From assembly GCF_014279815.1 (NCBI RefSeq), contig NZ_CP047941.1, positions 1,364,001 to 1,428,000 on the forward strand: a stretch of DNA of 64,000 bases, read 5' to 3'. Made by a program: the position numbers and the translations under genes. Shown one piece after another: positions 26,146-35,758 of this stretch; positions within the stretch are counted from its first letter, which is position 1; each line of letters starts with the position of its first letter. This DNA comes from Synechococcus sp. NOUM97013 (lineage in GTDB: Bacteria; Cyanobacteriota; Cyanobacteriia; PCC-6307; Cyanobiaceae). The notes beneath the pieces are model-generated. The model searched no databases. It had not been told where the DNA came from and saw only the letters and a program-made list of their open reading frames with translations.

Positions 26146-26858
26146 AGCCCTTGGGAAGCAGCCTGATCAGCAAGCACAAGAATCTCTGATCCTGGCTGCA
26201 CCAGCTTGGCAGGTGTGCGTTCCGGAGACTCCTCGGGGTCGAGCAGACGCGACAACGCCTGACGTTTGCCTTCGCCACTCACCAGAAACACCACCTGACG
26301 AGCAGCACTGAGGACGGGTGCGGTCAACGTGATCCGATCCAGTCCTTTGCCACGACCGATGGTGGTCCAGCGATCGCAGACCGCAGGTGCCTCCGTGCCA
26401 GGAAACAAGGACGCGGTATGTCCATCATCCCCAAGACCCAGAAGCATGAGGTCGAAGACGGGCGGTTGCCCGTCACAGAGGGTACCCAGTAGATCCGAGA
26501 AAGCATCTGCACTGGCTTCTGCCGACGGCAGTGACGTGGTTGGCACCGGATGAAAACAGGCTTTTGCTCCAGGCTGTCCCGCTATCAGCAGAGTTTGACG
26601 GAGCATGCGGGCATTGCTGGATTCGTCGTCAGCAGCCACCCAGCGTTCATCGCCGAGCAGCACATCCACCCGATCCCAAGGAAGGTGCTCTTGAGCGAGC
26701 AAAGCGTAGGCCTGCGCTGGAGTGGTTCCACCGGACAGGGCCACCTGAGCCCTGTCACGCTGATCCAGAGCAAGGTCGATGGCAGCACCAATGTGCTCGG
26801 CAGCGCGCCGGGCAAGTGCATCTTTGGAATTGGCGCGTTCAAGGCGATAGGAGCTCAT
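26142..26858 (-). CDS. pgl: 6-phosphogluconolactonase
   Basis: Pgl hydrolyses 6-phosphogluconolactone in the oxidative pentose phosphate pathway. The 238-residue protein from ATG 26858 has VALSGGTTPAQAYALLA, VLLGDERWVAADDESSNARML, and LMLLGLGDDGHTASLFPGTE with the family catalytic His. An in-frame extension to 26933 adds unrelated residues and overlaps gnd. It directly follows gnd on the same strand, linking the two steps of NADPH production at night. Confidence 0.94.
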   Translation of the reverse strand: MSSYRLERANSKDALARRAAEHIGAAIDLALDQRDRAQVALSGGTTPAQAYALLAQEHLPWDRVDVLLGDERWVAADDESSNARMLRQTLLIAGQPGAKACFHPVPTTSLPSAEASADAFSDLLGTLCDGQPPVFDLMLLGLGDDGHTASLFPGTEAPAVCDRWTTIGRGKGLDRITLTAPVLSAARQVVFLVSGEGKRQALSRLLDPEESPERTPAKLVQPGSEILVLADQAASQGL

Positions 26859-26868
26859 CGGCCCGACC

Positions 26869-28287
26869 TCAGTCCAACCACTCGGTATGGAAGATGCCGT
26901 CCTTATCGACCCGCTCGTAGGTGTGAGAGCCAAAGCAATCGCGCATGGCCTGCACGAGGTTCTGGGGAAGGCGCGCAGTGCGGTAACTGTTGATGTAATC
27001 GAGGGTGTTGCTCAGACAAGGCACTGGAATACCGGCTGCGGCAGCGCCCGCAACAATCTTCGCCAACCCGGGAAGACGACGATTCACCTGATCGGCGAAC
27101 CAAGGGTCGATCAACAGGTTGACGAGCTGAGGATCGGCGTTGAAGGCATCCTGAATGCGCTGCAGAAGACGGGCACGGATGATGCAGCCCCCCTTCCAAA
27201 TCTGTGCGATCGACGGCATGTGCAAGTTGTAGTCATGCTCCGCTGACGCGATGCGCAACAGTTCCATGCCCTGGGCATAACTGGCCATGCAAGCCAGAAC
27301 CATGGCATCCATCAGAAGTGCCATGCCATCAGCTGGAGTGCCCATATCAAAGGGCTGGATGACGGGCCCCTGAAGGATCGATTCGGCCTTGATGCGTTGA
27401 CCCTTCATGGAGCTCATCACCCGACCATTGAGTGCGGCATAGATCGTTGGGACGGAAGCCCCCATCTGCAGCGCACTCACCACGGTCCAAAGCCCCGTTC
27501 CTTTCTGACCGGCCTTGTCCTGAATCTTCTCGACTAGATCGGCTCCATCCTCGGGATCTTTGGTGCGCAGACAAACCTCCGTGATCTCCACCAGATACGA
27601 GGCAAGCTCCTCGGTGCTGTTCCAGTGAGCGAACACATCGGCCATCTGCGTACCGGTCATGCCGCCGACCCGTTTCATCAGGTCGTACCCCTCGGCAAGG
27701 ATCTGCTCGATGCCGTATTCAATGCCGTTGTGGACGGTCTTCACAAAATGACCGGAGCCACCCGGGCCGATGTAGGTGACACAAGGTCCGTCGTCGACCT
27801 GAGCCGCCATCTTGGTGACAAGGCTTTCGATCGCGTCGTAAGAGGCTTTTGTTCCACCCGGCATCATGCTCGGCCCTTCAAGCGCTCCTTTGGCGCCACC
27901 GGACACACCCATTCCGATGAAACCGAAGCTCTTGCTTTCCAGCTCGGCGACACGACGTTCGGTGTCGTGATATTCGGAATTACCTCCATCGATGAGCAGA
28001 TCCCCCTGCTCCAGCAGTGGAGAGATCTGCTCGATCACAGCATCAACCGGCCCACCAGCCTTAACCATCATCAAGATGCGGCGGGGCCGCTCCAATTTAT
28101 TGACGAAGTCCTGAAGATCCGTTGCACCCTGGATGTTTTTGCCGACGCCGCGACCTTTAAGAAATTCCTCCGTCTTGGCGTAGGTGCGGTTGTAGACAAC
28201 GCTGGAGAACCCATTGCTCTCGGCATTGAGGACCAGGTTTTCCCCCATCACGCCGAGACCAATCAAACCGAAATGGGCCTTGGACAT
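26869..28287 (-). CDS. gnd: 6-phosphogluconate dehydrogenase (decarboxylating)
   Basis: Gnd oxidises 6-phosphogluconate to ribulose 5-phosphate with NADP+. The start at ATG 28287 gives 472 residues, the family length, with GLIGLGVMGENLVLNAES, IDGGNSEYHDTERR, GMGVSGGAKGALEGPSMMPGG, GSGHFVKTVHNGIEYGIEQ and the C-terminal CFGSHTYERVDKDGIFHTEWLD-like end. The next in-frame ATG (28329) would extend into the repeat region described separately. Confidence 0.97.
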   Translation of the reverse strand: MSKAHFGLIGLGVMGENLVLNAESNGFSSVVYNRTYAKTEEFLKGRGVGKNIQGATDLQDFVNKLERPRRILMMVKAGGPVDAVIEQISPLLEQGDLLIDGGNSEYHDTERRVAELESKSFGFIGMGVSGGAKGALEGPSMMPGGTKASYDAIESLVTKMAAQVDDGPCVTYIGPGGSGHFVKTVHNGIEYGIEQILAEGYDLMKRVGGMTGTQMADVFAHWNSTEELASYLVEITEVCLRTKDPEDGADLVEKIQDKAGQKGTGLWTVVSALQMGASVPTIYAALNGRVMSSMKGQRIKAESILQGPVIQPFDMGTPADGMALLMDAMVLACMASYAQGMELLRIASAEHDYNLHMPSIAQIWKGGCIIRARLLQRIQDAFNADPQLVNLLIDPWFADQVNRRLPGLAKIVAGAAAAGIPVPCLSNTLDYINSYRTARLPQNLVQAMRDCFGSHTYERVDKDGIFHTEWLD

Positions 28288-28353
28288 GGTCAGCTGAACC
28301 CTGCACTGAACACAGTGTGACCATGGCAACCGAAGTCGGCTGCAACATGGTCA
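28285..28353. promoter_or_regulatory. Three CATGGTCA boxes upstream of gnd
   Basis: The 8-mer CATGGTCA occurs on the plus strand at 28285-28292 (overlapping the gnd start codon) and 28346-28353, and as its complement TGACCATG at 28318-28325. The last two form an inverted repeat with a 20-base spacer. The arrangement, in a 113-base gap between gnd and glgC, fits an operator for a dimeric regulator, but no known cyanobacterial consensus is matched. Confidence 0.4.
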
Positions 28354-28400
28354 ATGTGTGTCAGGAATGAGGCATCAGATCGACGAGTCAGAGCGTCGAA

Positions 28401-29696
28401 TCAAATCACGGTGCCGTCAGCAATCGAGGCGTTTTTCACCACGACGACGATGCCATTGCGGATGTAGAAGCCAAGCTCCGGACGATCCGCCTCTTCAACG
28501 TGATCCTTGTTGACGATGGTGACGTTGCGACCAATCCGGGCATTTTTATCGAGGATGGCTCGCTTCACCGTGGTGCCTTGGCCCACACCAAGAGGAATCC
28601 CGCCCCGCTCGGAGAGAACAGCCCGTTCCTCGCTGGATTCAAAGAAATCGGCACCCATCACCAGAGTGTCCTGGAGCACCACATCGGATTCGAGGCGACT
28701 ACGCACACCGAGCACACAGTGGTGAACACTGCAGGACTTGAGAATCGACCCTTCACCCACAATCGAATTGGTGATCTGCGCATCCACCAACTTGCTCGGC
28801 GGCAGATAACGCGGACGGGTGTAAATGGGGAACTTCTCGTCGTAAAAACTGAAAGGTGGCTTCGGCTGCTGGGTCAGAGCAAGATTGGCTTCATAGAAAG
28901 CACCAATCGTTCCGATGTCTTCCCAGTAGTCATCGAAGACATAGCTCTGGAGCTTGTCACCGCGCGCCAGTGATGCCGGAATGACCTCCTTGCCGAAATC
29001 TTTGTGATCGGTGTTCGTGTCAAGCAGATCGAACAGCGTCTTGCGACTGAAGACATAGATGCCCATCGACGCCAGGTAAGGGCGCTCCTGGGCGGATTCG
29101 GAACTCAAGCCGAAACGGGAGGTGTCAACAGCCATTTCCCGCAGCGAGTCACCCTTGGGCTTTTCACGGAATTCCAGGATGTTGCCATCCCCATCCGTGC
29201 GCATCAGCCCGAAGGCCTCGGCTTGTGCGGGGTCGACGGGTAAGGCCGCAACGGTGAGATCAGCACCGGTCCTGCGGTGGTGCTCGATGAACCGGCTGTA
29301 GTCCATGCGGTACAGCTGATCACCGGAAAGGATCAGGTACTCATCGACGTCCCATTCCTGGAACAACCACTGGTACTTCCGAACCGCGTCAGCGGTGCCC
29401 TCAAACCAAGAGGGACTGTCGGGAGTCTGCTGAGCAGCGAGAACCTCGACGAAACCACCGCCGAAGGAATTGCTGAGATTGAAGGTTTGGCTGAGGTGCC
29501 GATTGAGTGACGCACTGTTGAACTGCGTCATCACGTACATCTTGTTGATGTCGGAATTGATGCAGTTGCTGATCGGAATATCAATCAGTCGATATTTGCC
29601 CGCCAGCGGCACAGCTGGCTTGGCCCGCATCTTGGTGAGTGGGTAGAGACGCGTCCCCGCACCTCCCCCGAGAATGATGGCCAGAACGCGCTTCAT
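28401..29696 (-). CDS. glgC: Glucose-1-phosphate adenylyltransferase (ADP-glucose pyrophosphorylase)
   Basis: GlgC makes ADP-glucose for glycogen. The 431-residue protein has the N-terminal [48 protein letters not shown], the sugar-phosphate region [26 protein letters not shown] and [12 protein letters not shown], a left-handed beta-helix at the C-terminus ([19 protein letters not shown]) and an allosteric-type end [22 protein letters not shown] that suggests 3-PGA activation as in other cyanobacterial enzymes. Confidence 0.97.
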   Translation of the reverse strand: MKRVLAIILGGGAGTRLYPLTKMRAKPAVPLAGKYRLIDIPISNCINSDINKMYVMTQFNSASLNRHLSQTFNLSNSFGGGFVEVLAAQQTPDSPSWFEGTADAVRKYQWLFQEWDVDEYLILSGDQLYRMDYSRFIEHHRRTGADLTVAALPVDPAQAEAFGLMRTDGDGNILEFREKPKGDSLREMAVDTSRFGLSSESAQERPYLASMGIYVFSRKTLFDLLDTNTDHKDFGKEVIPASLARGDKLQSYVFDDYWEDIGTIGAFYEANLALTQQPKPPFSFYDEKFPIYTRPRYLPPSKLVDAQITNSIVGEGSILKSCSVHHCVLGVRSRLESDVVLQDTLVMGADFFESSEERAVLSERGGIPLGVGQGTTVKRAILDKNARIGRNVTIVNKDHVEEADRPELGFYIRNGIVVVVKNASIADGTVI

Positions 29697-29828
29697 GCCG
29701 CCCCCGAAGATCGGCTTTGCGGGGCAAACCTACCGGACTTTTCCTGATCTCAGCACACCCTTGGACCAGATCAATCAAGACTGCTGGGAATCAGTTTTAG
29801 ACAAGCGTCAGAGATGCCTTGTGAAGCA

Positions 29829-31142
29829 TCAGCGATCTTGATCATCGTCCTGTGCGAGATCGAAAAGGCGCTCCACAACCAACAGCGAATTCTGACGTTC
29901 ACTGCGTTGCTGAGGCGCACGCAACGCCGTTACCGGGGTGTGCAGAACTTTGTTGATGATTCCTTTGCTCAGGGCTTCAACAACCTTGCGCTCACGAGCC
30001 GAGAAATCGGGGCCCATGCGACTCAGCGCCTTCTGCAACTCTTCAGCGCGGATCGACTCCAGTGACGAGCGCAGCCTGTTGATGGTGGGTACCGCTTCGA
30101 GGCTGTCCCACCATTCAAGGAACAACCGGCTTTCCTGATCCAAAAGCCCTTGTGCTTCACGCGCGACCTGCTGACGAGCTTCCTGGTTGCGCTCGACAAC
30201 CTCCTTGAGGTCGTCAACGTCGAAGGACTCGACACCGGTGATTCCCTCCACATCCGCGGCGATGTTGCGGGGAACGCCAATATCAATCAGACGCAGGGAA
30301 CTGCGGCGGTTCAGACGTTGCAGGCGGGCAGCGTCGATGATCGGGTCATCAGCAGCCGTGCTGGTGAAGACCAGCGAACAGGTGCTCAGACAGTGATCCA
30401 AATCCTCAAGAGGACGACACTGCACAGGGAGATCGGGGAAATCCGCTGCAAGGGCTTCAGCGCGAGACACGGTTCGGTTCAGAACCACAACACCTGACGC
30501 GCCTTTGGCCTTCAGGTGTTGCAGGAGCAGGCGACTCATCCGGCCTGCACCGACCACTGCCACCTGCTCATCTTCGAGGGTGACGAGATCATCAACACCT
30601 CGGCTCTGACCGAGTTTCAGCTGGGCCAGCTCAACGGCCGCTGAACTGATCGACACCGCACCGGTACCGAGGTTGGTTTCACTGCGAACGCGCTTGCCGG
30701 TGCTGACCGCCTGCGTCAGCAGGCGATTGAGGATGGGCCCGAGCGACTTGTGCTCCTGACCCAAGCGCATCATTTTCTTGACCTGGGAAAGGATCTGCCC
30801 CTCGCCAAGAACAAGGCTGTCAAGACCGGCAGCCACCCTGAGCAGGTGAGCGACCGCGTCTTCATGGTGGTAAGCGAACAGATGAGGTTTGAGATCTCCG
30901 GTCTCCAAACCGGAATGGCCACTCAAGAACTCTCTGACCGCTGAAATGCCGAGTTCGGGGTTGCGAACAAGGGTGTAAATCTCAAGTCGGTTGCAGGTGC
31001 TGAGGATTGATGCCTCCAGCACCTGGTCATGCCCCCGCAAATTATGCAGGGATTCCTCCATGGTCTGCTCAGGAATGCTGAGCTTCTCGCGCACTTCGAC
31101 CGGTGCCGTTCGATGACTGAGGCCGACAACGGCGATATGCAT
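29829..31142 (-). CDS. hemA: Glutamyl-tRNA reductase
   Basis: HemA reduces glutamyl-tRNA to glutamate-1-semialdehyde, the first committed step to haem, bilins and chlorophyll. The 437-residue protein shows [16 protein letters not shown], the nucleophile Cys50 in [28 protein letters not shown], the NADPH site [19 protein letters not shown] and a C-terminal dimerisation region. It sits between glgC and glpX on the same strand. The other visible tetrapyrrole gene in the window is chlH. Confidence 0.97.
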   Translation of the reverse strand: MHIAVVGLSHRTAPVEVREKLSIPEQTMEESLHNLRGHDQVLEASILSTCNRLEIYTLVRNPELGISAVREFLSGHSGLETGDLKPHLFAYHHEDAVAHLLRVAAGLDSLVLGEGQILSQVKKMMRLGQEHKSLGPILNRLLTQAVSTGKRVRSETNLGTGAVSISSAAVELAQLKLGQSRGVDDLVTLEDEQVAVVGAGRMSRLLLQHLKAKGASGVVVLNRTVSRAEALAADFPDLPVQCRPLEDLDHCLSTCSLVFTSTAADDPIIDAARLQRLNRRSSLRLIDIGVPRNIAADVEGITGVESFDVDDLKEVVERNQEARQQVAREAQGLLDQESRLFLEWWDSLEAVPTINRLRSSLESIRAEELQKALSRMGPDFSARERKVVEALSKGIINKVLHTPVTALRAPQQRSERQNSLLVVERLFDLAQDDDQDR

Positions 31143-31173
31143 AGAGGAATCCCTGGTAGTTGAACAGGAAAGG

Positions 31174-32178
31174 TCAGCTCAGAGCGATGCTCTGGGCGCC
31201 GTCTTTGATGTGCACGGTGTTGGTGAATCGACAAGTGTTGTCCAGGTTGCTGATCACCAGGCTGCTTGTGCGGGTGCAGTCCTTTTCGAACTTAACGCCG
31301 TTGAAGAGCAGACCATCCGTGATGCCGCTGCCAGCGAAACAAACATGCTCGCCGCAGGCCAGCTCCTCTGCTTCATAGACCTTGTCGGGATCGCTGATGC
31401 CCATCTCAGAGAGACGCTCCAGGTTGCCCTCTTTGGTCATGTCAGCCCATTCAGAGGTCTGAGCAATCGCAGGGTCGTAAACCAGTTGACCCTGGAAGTG
31501 ACCACCCAGAGCGCGCATGGCAGCGGCGGAAATCACACCTTCAGGGGCTGCACCAATGCCCATCAGGCAGTGGGTGCCGGTGCCTGCGAAACCACACGCG
31601 ATGGCTGCCTGAACGTCGCCGTCGGAGATGGGCTGAATGCGAGCTCCGGTTGCACGGATTTCAGCGATCAGATCCTTGTGACGGGCACGATCCATCACCA
31701 CGATGTTCAGCTCGTCGACGGGGAGACCCAGACACTCGCTGAGGATCTTGATGTTTTCAGTAGCCGATTTGCGGATGTCCACCTTGCCCTTGGCAGCCGG
31801 AGGAGCAGCCAGCTTCTTCATGTAGAAGTCCGGAGCGTTGAACAGACCGCCACGATCGGAAGCGGCGAGAACAGCCATGGAGCCGCGCTGGTTGAAGGCG
31901 CAAAGATTGGTGCCTTCGCAGGGATCAACAGCGAAATCCACGCCAGGGCCAGTTCCGGTGCCGACCTCTTCTCCGATGTAAAGCATCGGGGCTTCATCAC
32001 GTTCCCCCTCACCAATCACGATGCGCCCCTGCATCTGGATCTGGTTCATGCGCTTGCGCATGGCATCGACTGCCAATGCATCTGCTTCATCCTTCAGACC
32101 TTTGCCGGAGAGCGAGGCGGAAGCGATGGCGGCCTGCTCGACGATCTCGAGAATTTCCTGAATGAGGGTCTGATCCAC
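31174..32178 (-). CDS. glpX: Class II fructose-1,6-/sedoheptulose-1,7-bisphosphatase (GlpX)
   Basis: This dual-function enzyme dephosphorylates FBP and SBP in the Calvin cycle. The 334-residue protein has the GlpX motifs [78 protein letters not shown] and [15 protein letters not shown]. Plant-type redox cysteines are not obvious. It is divergent from rpe, with 150 bases between, suggesting separate or shared control of two Calvin-cycle steps. Confidence 0.96.
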   Translation of the reverse strand: MDQTLIQEILEIVEQAAIASASLSGKGLKDEADALAVDAMRKRMNQIQMQGRIVIGEGERDEAPMLYIGEEVGTGTGPGVDFAVDPCEGTNLCAFNQRGSMAVLAASDRGGLFNAPDFYMKKLAAPPAAKGKVDIRKSATENIKILSECLGLPVDELNIVVMDRARHKDLIAEIRATGARIQPISDGDVQAAIACGFAGTGTHCLMGIGAAPEGVISAAAMRALGGHFQGQLVYDPAIAQTSEWADMTKEGNLERLSEMGISDPDKVYEAEELACGEHVCFAGSGITDGLLFNGVKFEKDCTRTSSLVISNLDNTCRFTNTVHIKDGAQSIALS

Positions 32179-32328
32179 GGGACTCCGGATGAGGTGGGAT
32201 GGGTTGGCGAGATCTCCTGGACGGGCAGTTGGCCGTCGCCGCAGTGGATCTCGACGTATGAGCGCGGCTCACTGTATCAGTGGTTGCAGGAGTCCCTAAA
32301 ATCTCCCCGCAAACCGCGCATCTCATCC

Positions 32329-33012
32329 ATGAGCACCAAGCCCCTGGTGATCTCGCCTTCGATCCTGTCGGCTGACTTCTCACGCCTCGGAGAAGAAGTG
32401 AAAGCCGTGGACGAAGCCGGTGCAGATTGGATCCATGTGGACGTGATGGACGGCCGCTTTGTTCCAAACATCACCATTGGACCGCTGATTGTTGATGCGC
32501 TGCGTCCGGTGACCCAGAAGCCTCTGGACGTTCACCTGATGATCGTTGAGCCGGAGAAGTACGTCCCTGATTTCGCCAAAGCCGGCGCCGACATCATTTC
32601 TGTTCAGGTTGAGGCCTGCCCTCATCTGCACCGCAACCTGGCCCAGATCAAGGATCTCGGCAAAATGGCTGGTGCAGTACTGAATCCCGGCACGCCTCTG
32701 GACACCCTCGAGTACTGCCTTGAGCTGTGCGATCTGGTGCTGATCATGAGCGTCAACCCAGGCTTCGGCGGGCAGAGCTTCATTGAGAACCAGGTTCAGA
32801 AGATTCGTGATCTGCGCCGCATGTGCGACGAGCGTGGTCTCGATCCCTGGATTGAAGTGGATGGCGGCATCAAAGGCGGCAATGCCTGGAAGGTGATCGA
32901 AGCTGGCGCCAACGCGATTGTGAGCGGTTCCGGCGTGTTCAACCAATCCGATTACGCAGCCGCAATCCAGGGCATTCGTGACAGCAAGTGCCCGGAGCCT
33001 GCACTGGTCTGA
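32329..33012 (+). CDS. rpe: Ribulose-phosphate 3-epimerase
   Basis: Rpe interconverts ribulose 5-phosphate and xylulose 5-phosphate. The start is ATG 32329 ([20 protein letters not shown]), giving 227 residues; a much longer in-frame opening begins at 31210 but spans glpX on the other strand. The TIM-barrel motifs are [48 protein letters not shown] and [15 protein letters not shown] strong terminator follows. Confidence 0.96.
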   Translation: MSTKPLVISPSILSADFSRLGEEVKAVDEAGADWIHVDVMDGRFVPNITIGPLIVDALRPVTQKPLDVHLMIVEPEKYVPDFAKAGADIISVQVEACPHLHRNLAQIKDLGKMAGAVLNPGTPLDTLEYCLELCDLVLIMSVNPGFGGQSFIENQVQKIRDLRRMCDERGLDPWIEVDGGIKGGNAWKVIEAGANAIVSGSGVFNQSDYAAAIQGIRDSKCPEPALV

Positions 33013-33039
33013 GCCATCGTCCGCTGACCACAACCCAGC

Positions 33040-33067
33040 AAGGCTCTTCCTCGGAAGAGCCTTTTTT
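33040..33067 (+). terminator. Intrinsic terminator of rpe
   Basis: A perfect 11-bp stem (AAGGCTCTTCC at 33040-33050 and its complement from 33053) with a 2-base apparent loop and a T6 tract to 33067 lies 28 bases after the rpe stop. It also separates rpe from the convergent minus-strand gene. Confidence 0.95.
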
Positions 33068-33099
33068 AATGACTAGGACTTCACAAAAGTCCGTTGGCG

Positions 33100-33414
33100 T
33101 CAACCGTCCTGATCAGCCACATCGGCACCTGAACCGAGGTCACCATCGAGCTGTTGACCAGGCTTCCATCCGCTGGCCCAGATCTCACGGCAACGGAGAT
33201 TGAGAGCCTGCGCATCCAATCCCCAGGAGGAGACCACCTTCTGAATGTCAGCTTTGATGTCTTCAGCCCCAGGAAAGTCGCCGTAACGCATCACCAATCG
33301 AGCAGCGACCGTGAGTTGCTCGGGTCCAGGATCACCCTGATGCCCCAGCAGAGCATCGACAAGATCGCGATCCGCTGCATAGAGAGGATGGGTCTGTTCG
33401 GCGTTTTCACTCAT
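33100..33414 (-). CDS. DUF3288 family protein
   Basis: The 104-residue acidic protein matches the cyanobacterial DUF3288 pattern: HPLYAADRDLVDALLGHQGD, LTVAARLVMRYGDFPGAEDI, and VVSSWGLDAQALNLRCREIW. It is soluble and has a Gly/Asp-rich tail. Its ATG at 33414 is divergent from the next hypothetical gene. No role is known. Confidence 0.75.
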   Translation of the reverse strand: MSENAEQTHPLYAADRDLVDALLGHQGDPGPEQLTVAARLVMRYGDFPGAEDIKADIQKVVSSWGLDAQALNLRCREIWASGWKPGQQLDGDLGSGADVADQDG

Positions 33415-33493
33415 CGGAAACAGGCATCAAGGACAACGAAACGCGACGGTGAAGAGCGTCACACTGGCGGTGTCGAGCAGCCAAGCACGGGAT

Positions 33494-33928
33494 ATGCCGC
33501 CCACCTCCCGTCAGCCACGTCATCTCGTCATTGCAACGGGCATCGTGCTGATTGTGCTGCTTTTGGCGGGTGCTGCAGGGCAACAAGCCTGGAGTCGACA
33601 AACCCAGCTGACCGCACGATTCGAACAGTGCATGGAGCAAGCTCCGTTCAAACAGTCATTGAAAACGGCACAACCTGAGCATCAGCTTCAGCCAGACGAT
33701 CTGCAGAGGCATTTCGATCAGTTCAACAAGATGTATGAATCGACTGGTCTACCGCCCATCTGGGATGGCCATCAGCTGGTTGCCTGGACGACGTTTCATC
33801 GCGACTCCATCCAGGTGGCGAAAGCCTGCCATCAGTCACTGAACATTGAACGGCCGCAACAACAACTACGCGGGACATACGCCAAACCTGTGTGGGATCC
33901 CGATTCAGCGATCTGGAGGAATTCCTGA
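33494..33928 (+). CDS. Membrane-anchored hypothetical protein
   Basis: ATG 33494 gives 144 residues beginning MPPTSRQPRHLVIATGIVL with one hydrophobic segment (LVIATGIVLIVLLLAGAAG), followed by a periplasmic or lumenal domain with spaced cysteines (FEQCMEQAPFKQ and AKACHQSLNIE). The alternative start at 33449 adds 15 residues. Family unknown. Confidence 0.6.
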   Translation: MPPTSRQPRHLVIATGIVLIVLLLAGAAGQQAWSRQTQLTARFEQCMEQAPFKQSLKTAQPEHQLQPDDLQRHFDQFNKMYESTGLPPIWDGHQLVAWTTFHRDSIQVAKACHQSLNIERPQQQLRGTYAKPVWDPDSAIWRNS

Positions 33929-33954
33929 TTCCCCGGAAAGAAGACGGTGTTACG

Positions 33955-34194
33955 TCAGTCAGGAATGGACGATGCAGCAACCTGCTCAGACGTGGAATGC
34001 AAGGCTTTGGCCTGGAGTTGTTCCACAGCGGCCAAGGCTTCGTGGGCGGGCCAGCCATGCGTGTCCATCAGCTCCTTCACCAGTGAATCGGGTGTCCCCT
34101 GGATGCAGGCCCGCATCTCCGCCAAGTCGTGATGGTCTCGAGCGAGAGCATCGAGGCGCAAACCAAGGAGTTGCTGCGTTGTGGGTTGGTTCAT
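33955..34194 (-). CDS. Small soluble hypothetical protein (79 aa)
   Basis: The protein is helical and hydrophilic (QQLLGLRLDALARDHHDLAE ... LVKELMDTHGWPAHEALAAVEQL). The motif DTHGWPAHEAL looks conserved-like but I cannot assign it. It overlaps nothing and is convergent with the preceding plus-strand gene. Confidence 0.55.
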   Translation of the reverse strand: MNQPTTQQLLGLRLDALARDHHDLAEMRACIQGTPDSLVKELMDTHGWPAHEALAAVEQLQAKALHSTSEQVAASSIPD

Positions 34195-34341
34195 GGACGC
34201 ACTGTGAAAGACAGCGCGGTCCTCTGTGGCTGCAATTGATGCATTGCCAGAAATCGAATGAACCGAGGATGTGACCAGCCGCGATGTGCCTCAGGAGCTG
34301 CTGCGCTCTACTGGAGGCATGACAGGCGTCGCATCACCAGC

Positions 34342-34587
34342 ATGAGAAAAGATGTACCTGGTCAAGAGGAACCAAGAAAATGGTTTCGCAGCCATCTTCT
34401 CGGTCGGGAAGTTGAACTGCAGGAGCTCTATGAGCTCAGCCTCTCCGAGCTGGACTTGCTGATGGCAGAAACGGCTGAGATCCGATCCGATCTGGAGAAC
34501 CGAGCCCGTAATCACGGACGCTGGTGCACAGCCGGTTACATGCTCGAATTGGCACGCATTATTGATGCACGGCGCATGCGTGATTGA
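34342..34587 (+). CDS. Small hypothetical protein (81 aa)
   Basis: The start at ATG 34342 (MRKDVPGQEEPRKWFRSHLL) is preferred to the in-frame upstream codon at 34258, whose extra residues look random. The rest is a charged helix-rich sequence (SELDLLMAETAEIRSDLENR ... GYMLELARIIDARRMRD). It is soluble; family not recognised. Confidence 0.55.
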   Translation: MRKDVPGQEEPRKWFRSHLLGREVELQELYELSLSELDLLMAETAEIRSDLENRARNHGRWCTAGYMLELARIIDARRMRD

Positions 34588-34703
34588 GCATCAATACAAA
34601 CCAAAACAAGCCATACCTTGTTCCTTGAAAGCGCCAGAAGACAAGGGTGCAAGACTCAAAGCCCGACTTCACACATACCAACATCAACTTCAAATCACTA
34701 GTC

Positions 34704-34720
34704 CGACCATTGCATGGTCG
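34704..34720. other. Hairpin between convergent genes
   Basis: A perfect 7-bp stem (CGACCAT at 34704-34710, ATGGTCG at 34714-34720) with a 3-base loop lies between the preceding gene and the end of ppk2. There is no clear T-run, so terminator function is uncertain. Confidence 0.35.
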
Positions 34721-34735
34721 AGGACAGTTTCTTGA

Positions 34736-35689
34736 TCAATAAGGATACGCATTGGGCACGAAAAACTGCTCATTAATGGGTGGCCTGGTGTAATCACCTT
34801 TCTTCGGGCGTGGGGGCAGTTCAATCGCAGGTGGGGTCATATCTTCCCAAGGCACTTTGGCGAGCACATGCCGAAGACAGTTAAGACGTGCTCGTCGTTT
34901 GTCATCCGCTTCAACAGTGAACCAGGGAGCTTCAGGAATGTTGGTGCGGTTGAACATCTCGTCCTTCGCCCTTGAAAAATCCACCCAGCGATTGCGCGCT
35001 TCAAGGTCCATGGGGCTCAGTTTCCAACGACGGGTGGGATCGTCGATCCGGGATTGGAAGCGAACTTCCTGCTCGGTGTCACTGACCGAGAACCAATACT
35101 TCAACAGCAGAATGCCGCTTCGGACCAGCATGCGTTCAAACTTGGGCGCATCCTCCAGAAACTGCTCGACTTGTTCCGGGGTACAGAACCCCATCACCCG
35201 TTCCACGCCGGCACGGTTGTACCAACTGCGATCAAAGACAACGATCTCCCCTGCTGCAGGGAAATGTTCCACATAACGCTGGAAATACCACTGACTTTTC
35301 TGGCGTTCCGTCGGCGTTCCGAGGGCAACAACGCGGCAACCCCGTGGATTGAGTGGTTCCGTCAGCCGTTTGATCGTGCCCCCTTTTCCGGCGGCATCAC
35401 GCCCTTCAAACAACACGATCATCCGGTAACCCGTGTCCCGGATCCAGTACTGCATCTTCACCAGATCCGTCTGAAGACGAACGAGTTCCGACTCGTAGAG
35501 CTTCTTGTTCAACCGCTCGGGTTTTGGTTGACCACCTTCCATCAAGTCATCCAACAGCTCAGCAGGGTGGTCGATATCGCGTTCACTGCCACCCAGGCTG
35601 TCCAGAACGTGATCGGGAACCTTCGCTACAGCCGATTCCTTGCTGGATTTGCCGTGTTTCTTGTCCTTGGCTTTGTGCTTCTGCCCCAT
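34736..35689 (-). CDS. ppk2: Polyphosphate kinase 2 (PPK2)
   Basis: PPK2 enzymes phosphorylate nucleotides from polyphosphate. The 317-residue protein has the PPK2 core: Walker A FEGRDAAGKGGTIKRL, NPRGCRVVALGTPTERQKSQWYFQRY, the Walker B-type IVVFDRSWYNRAGVERVM, and lid helices with SDTEQEVRFQSRIDDPTRRWK. The N-terminus is Lys-rich. It is a single-domain (class I-like) form; whether it prefers GDP or ADP cannot be read. Polyphosphate use fits a phosphate-limited marine lifestyle. Confidence 0.93.
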   Translation of the reverse strand: MGQKHKAKDKKHGKSSKESAVAKVPDHVLDSLGGSERDIDHPAELLDDLMEGGQPKPERLNKKLYESELVRLQTDLVKMQYWIRDTGYRMIVLFEGRDAAGKGGTIKRLTEPLNPRGCRVVALGTPTERQKSQWYFQRYVEHFPAAGEIVVFDRSWYNRAGVERVMGFCTPEQVEQFLEDAPKFERMLVRSGILLLKYWFSVSDTEQEVRFQSRIDDPTRRWKLSPMDLEARNRWVDFSRAKDEMFNRTNIPEAPWFTVEADDKRRARLNCLRHVLAKVPWEDMTPPAIELPPRPKKGDYTRPPINEQFFVPNAYPY

Positions 35690-35758
35690 GACCGCAGATT
35701 GTTCCTTTCCCCATTGGAGGGCCTGGATGCGTGAAGGCTCCGAGTGCGCCGGTTTTTC

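Noticed and set aside
31174-32178. Phage-like or mobile origin for the glpX region
   Set aside because: Composition and codon use match the core genes, and all motifs of the housekeeping enzyme are intact.
31210-32328. Very long plus-strand frame joined upstream to rpe
   Set aside because: It runs antisense through the well supported glpX gene; the extra N-terminal part has no family motif, whereas rpe has its normal start at 32329.
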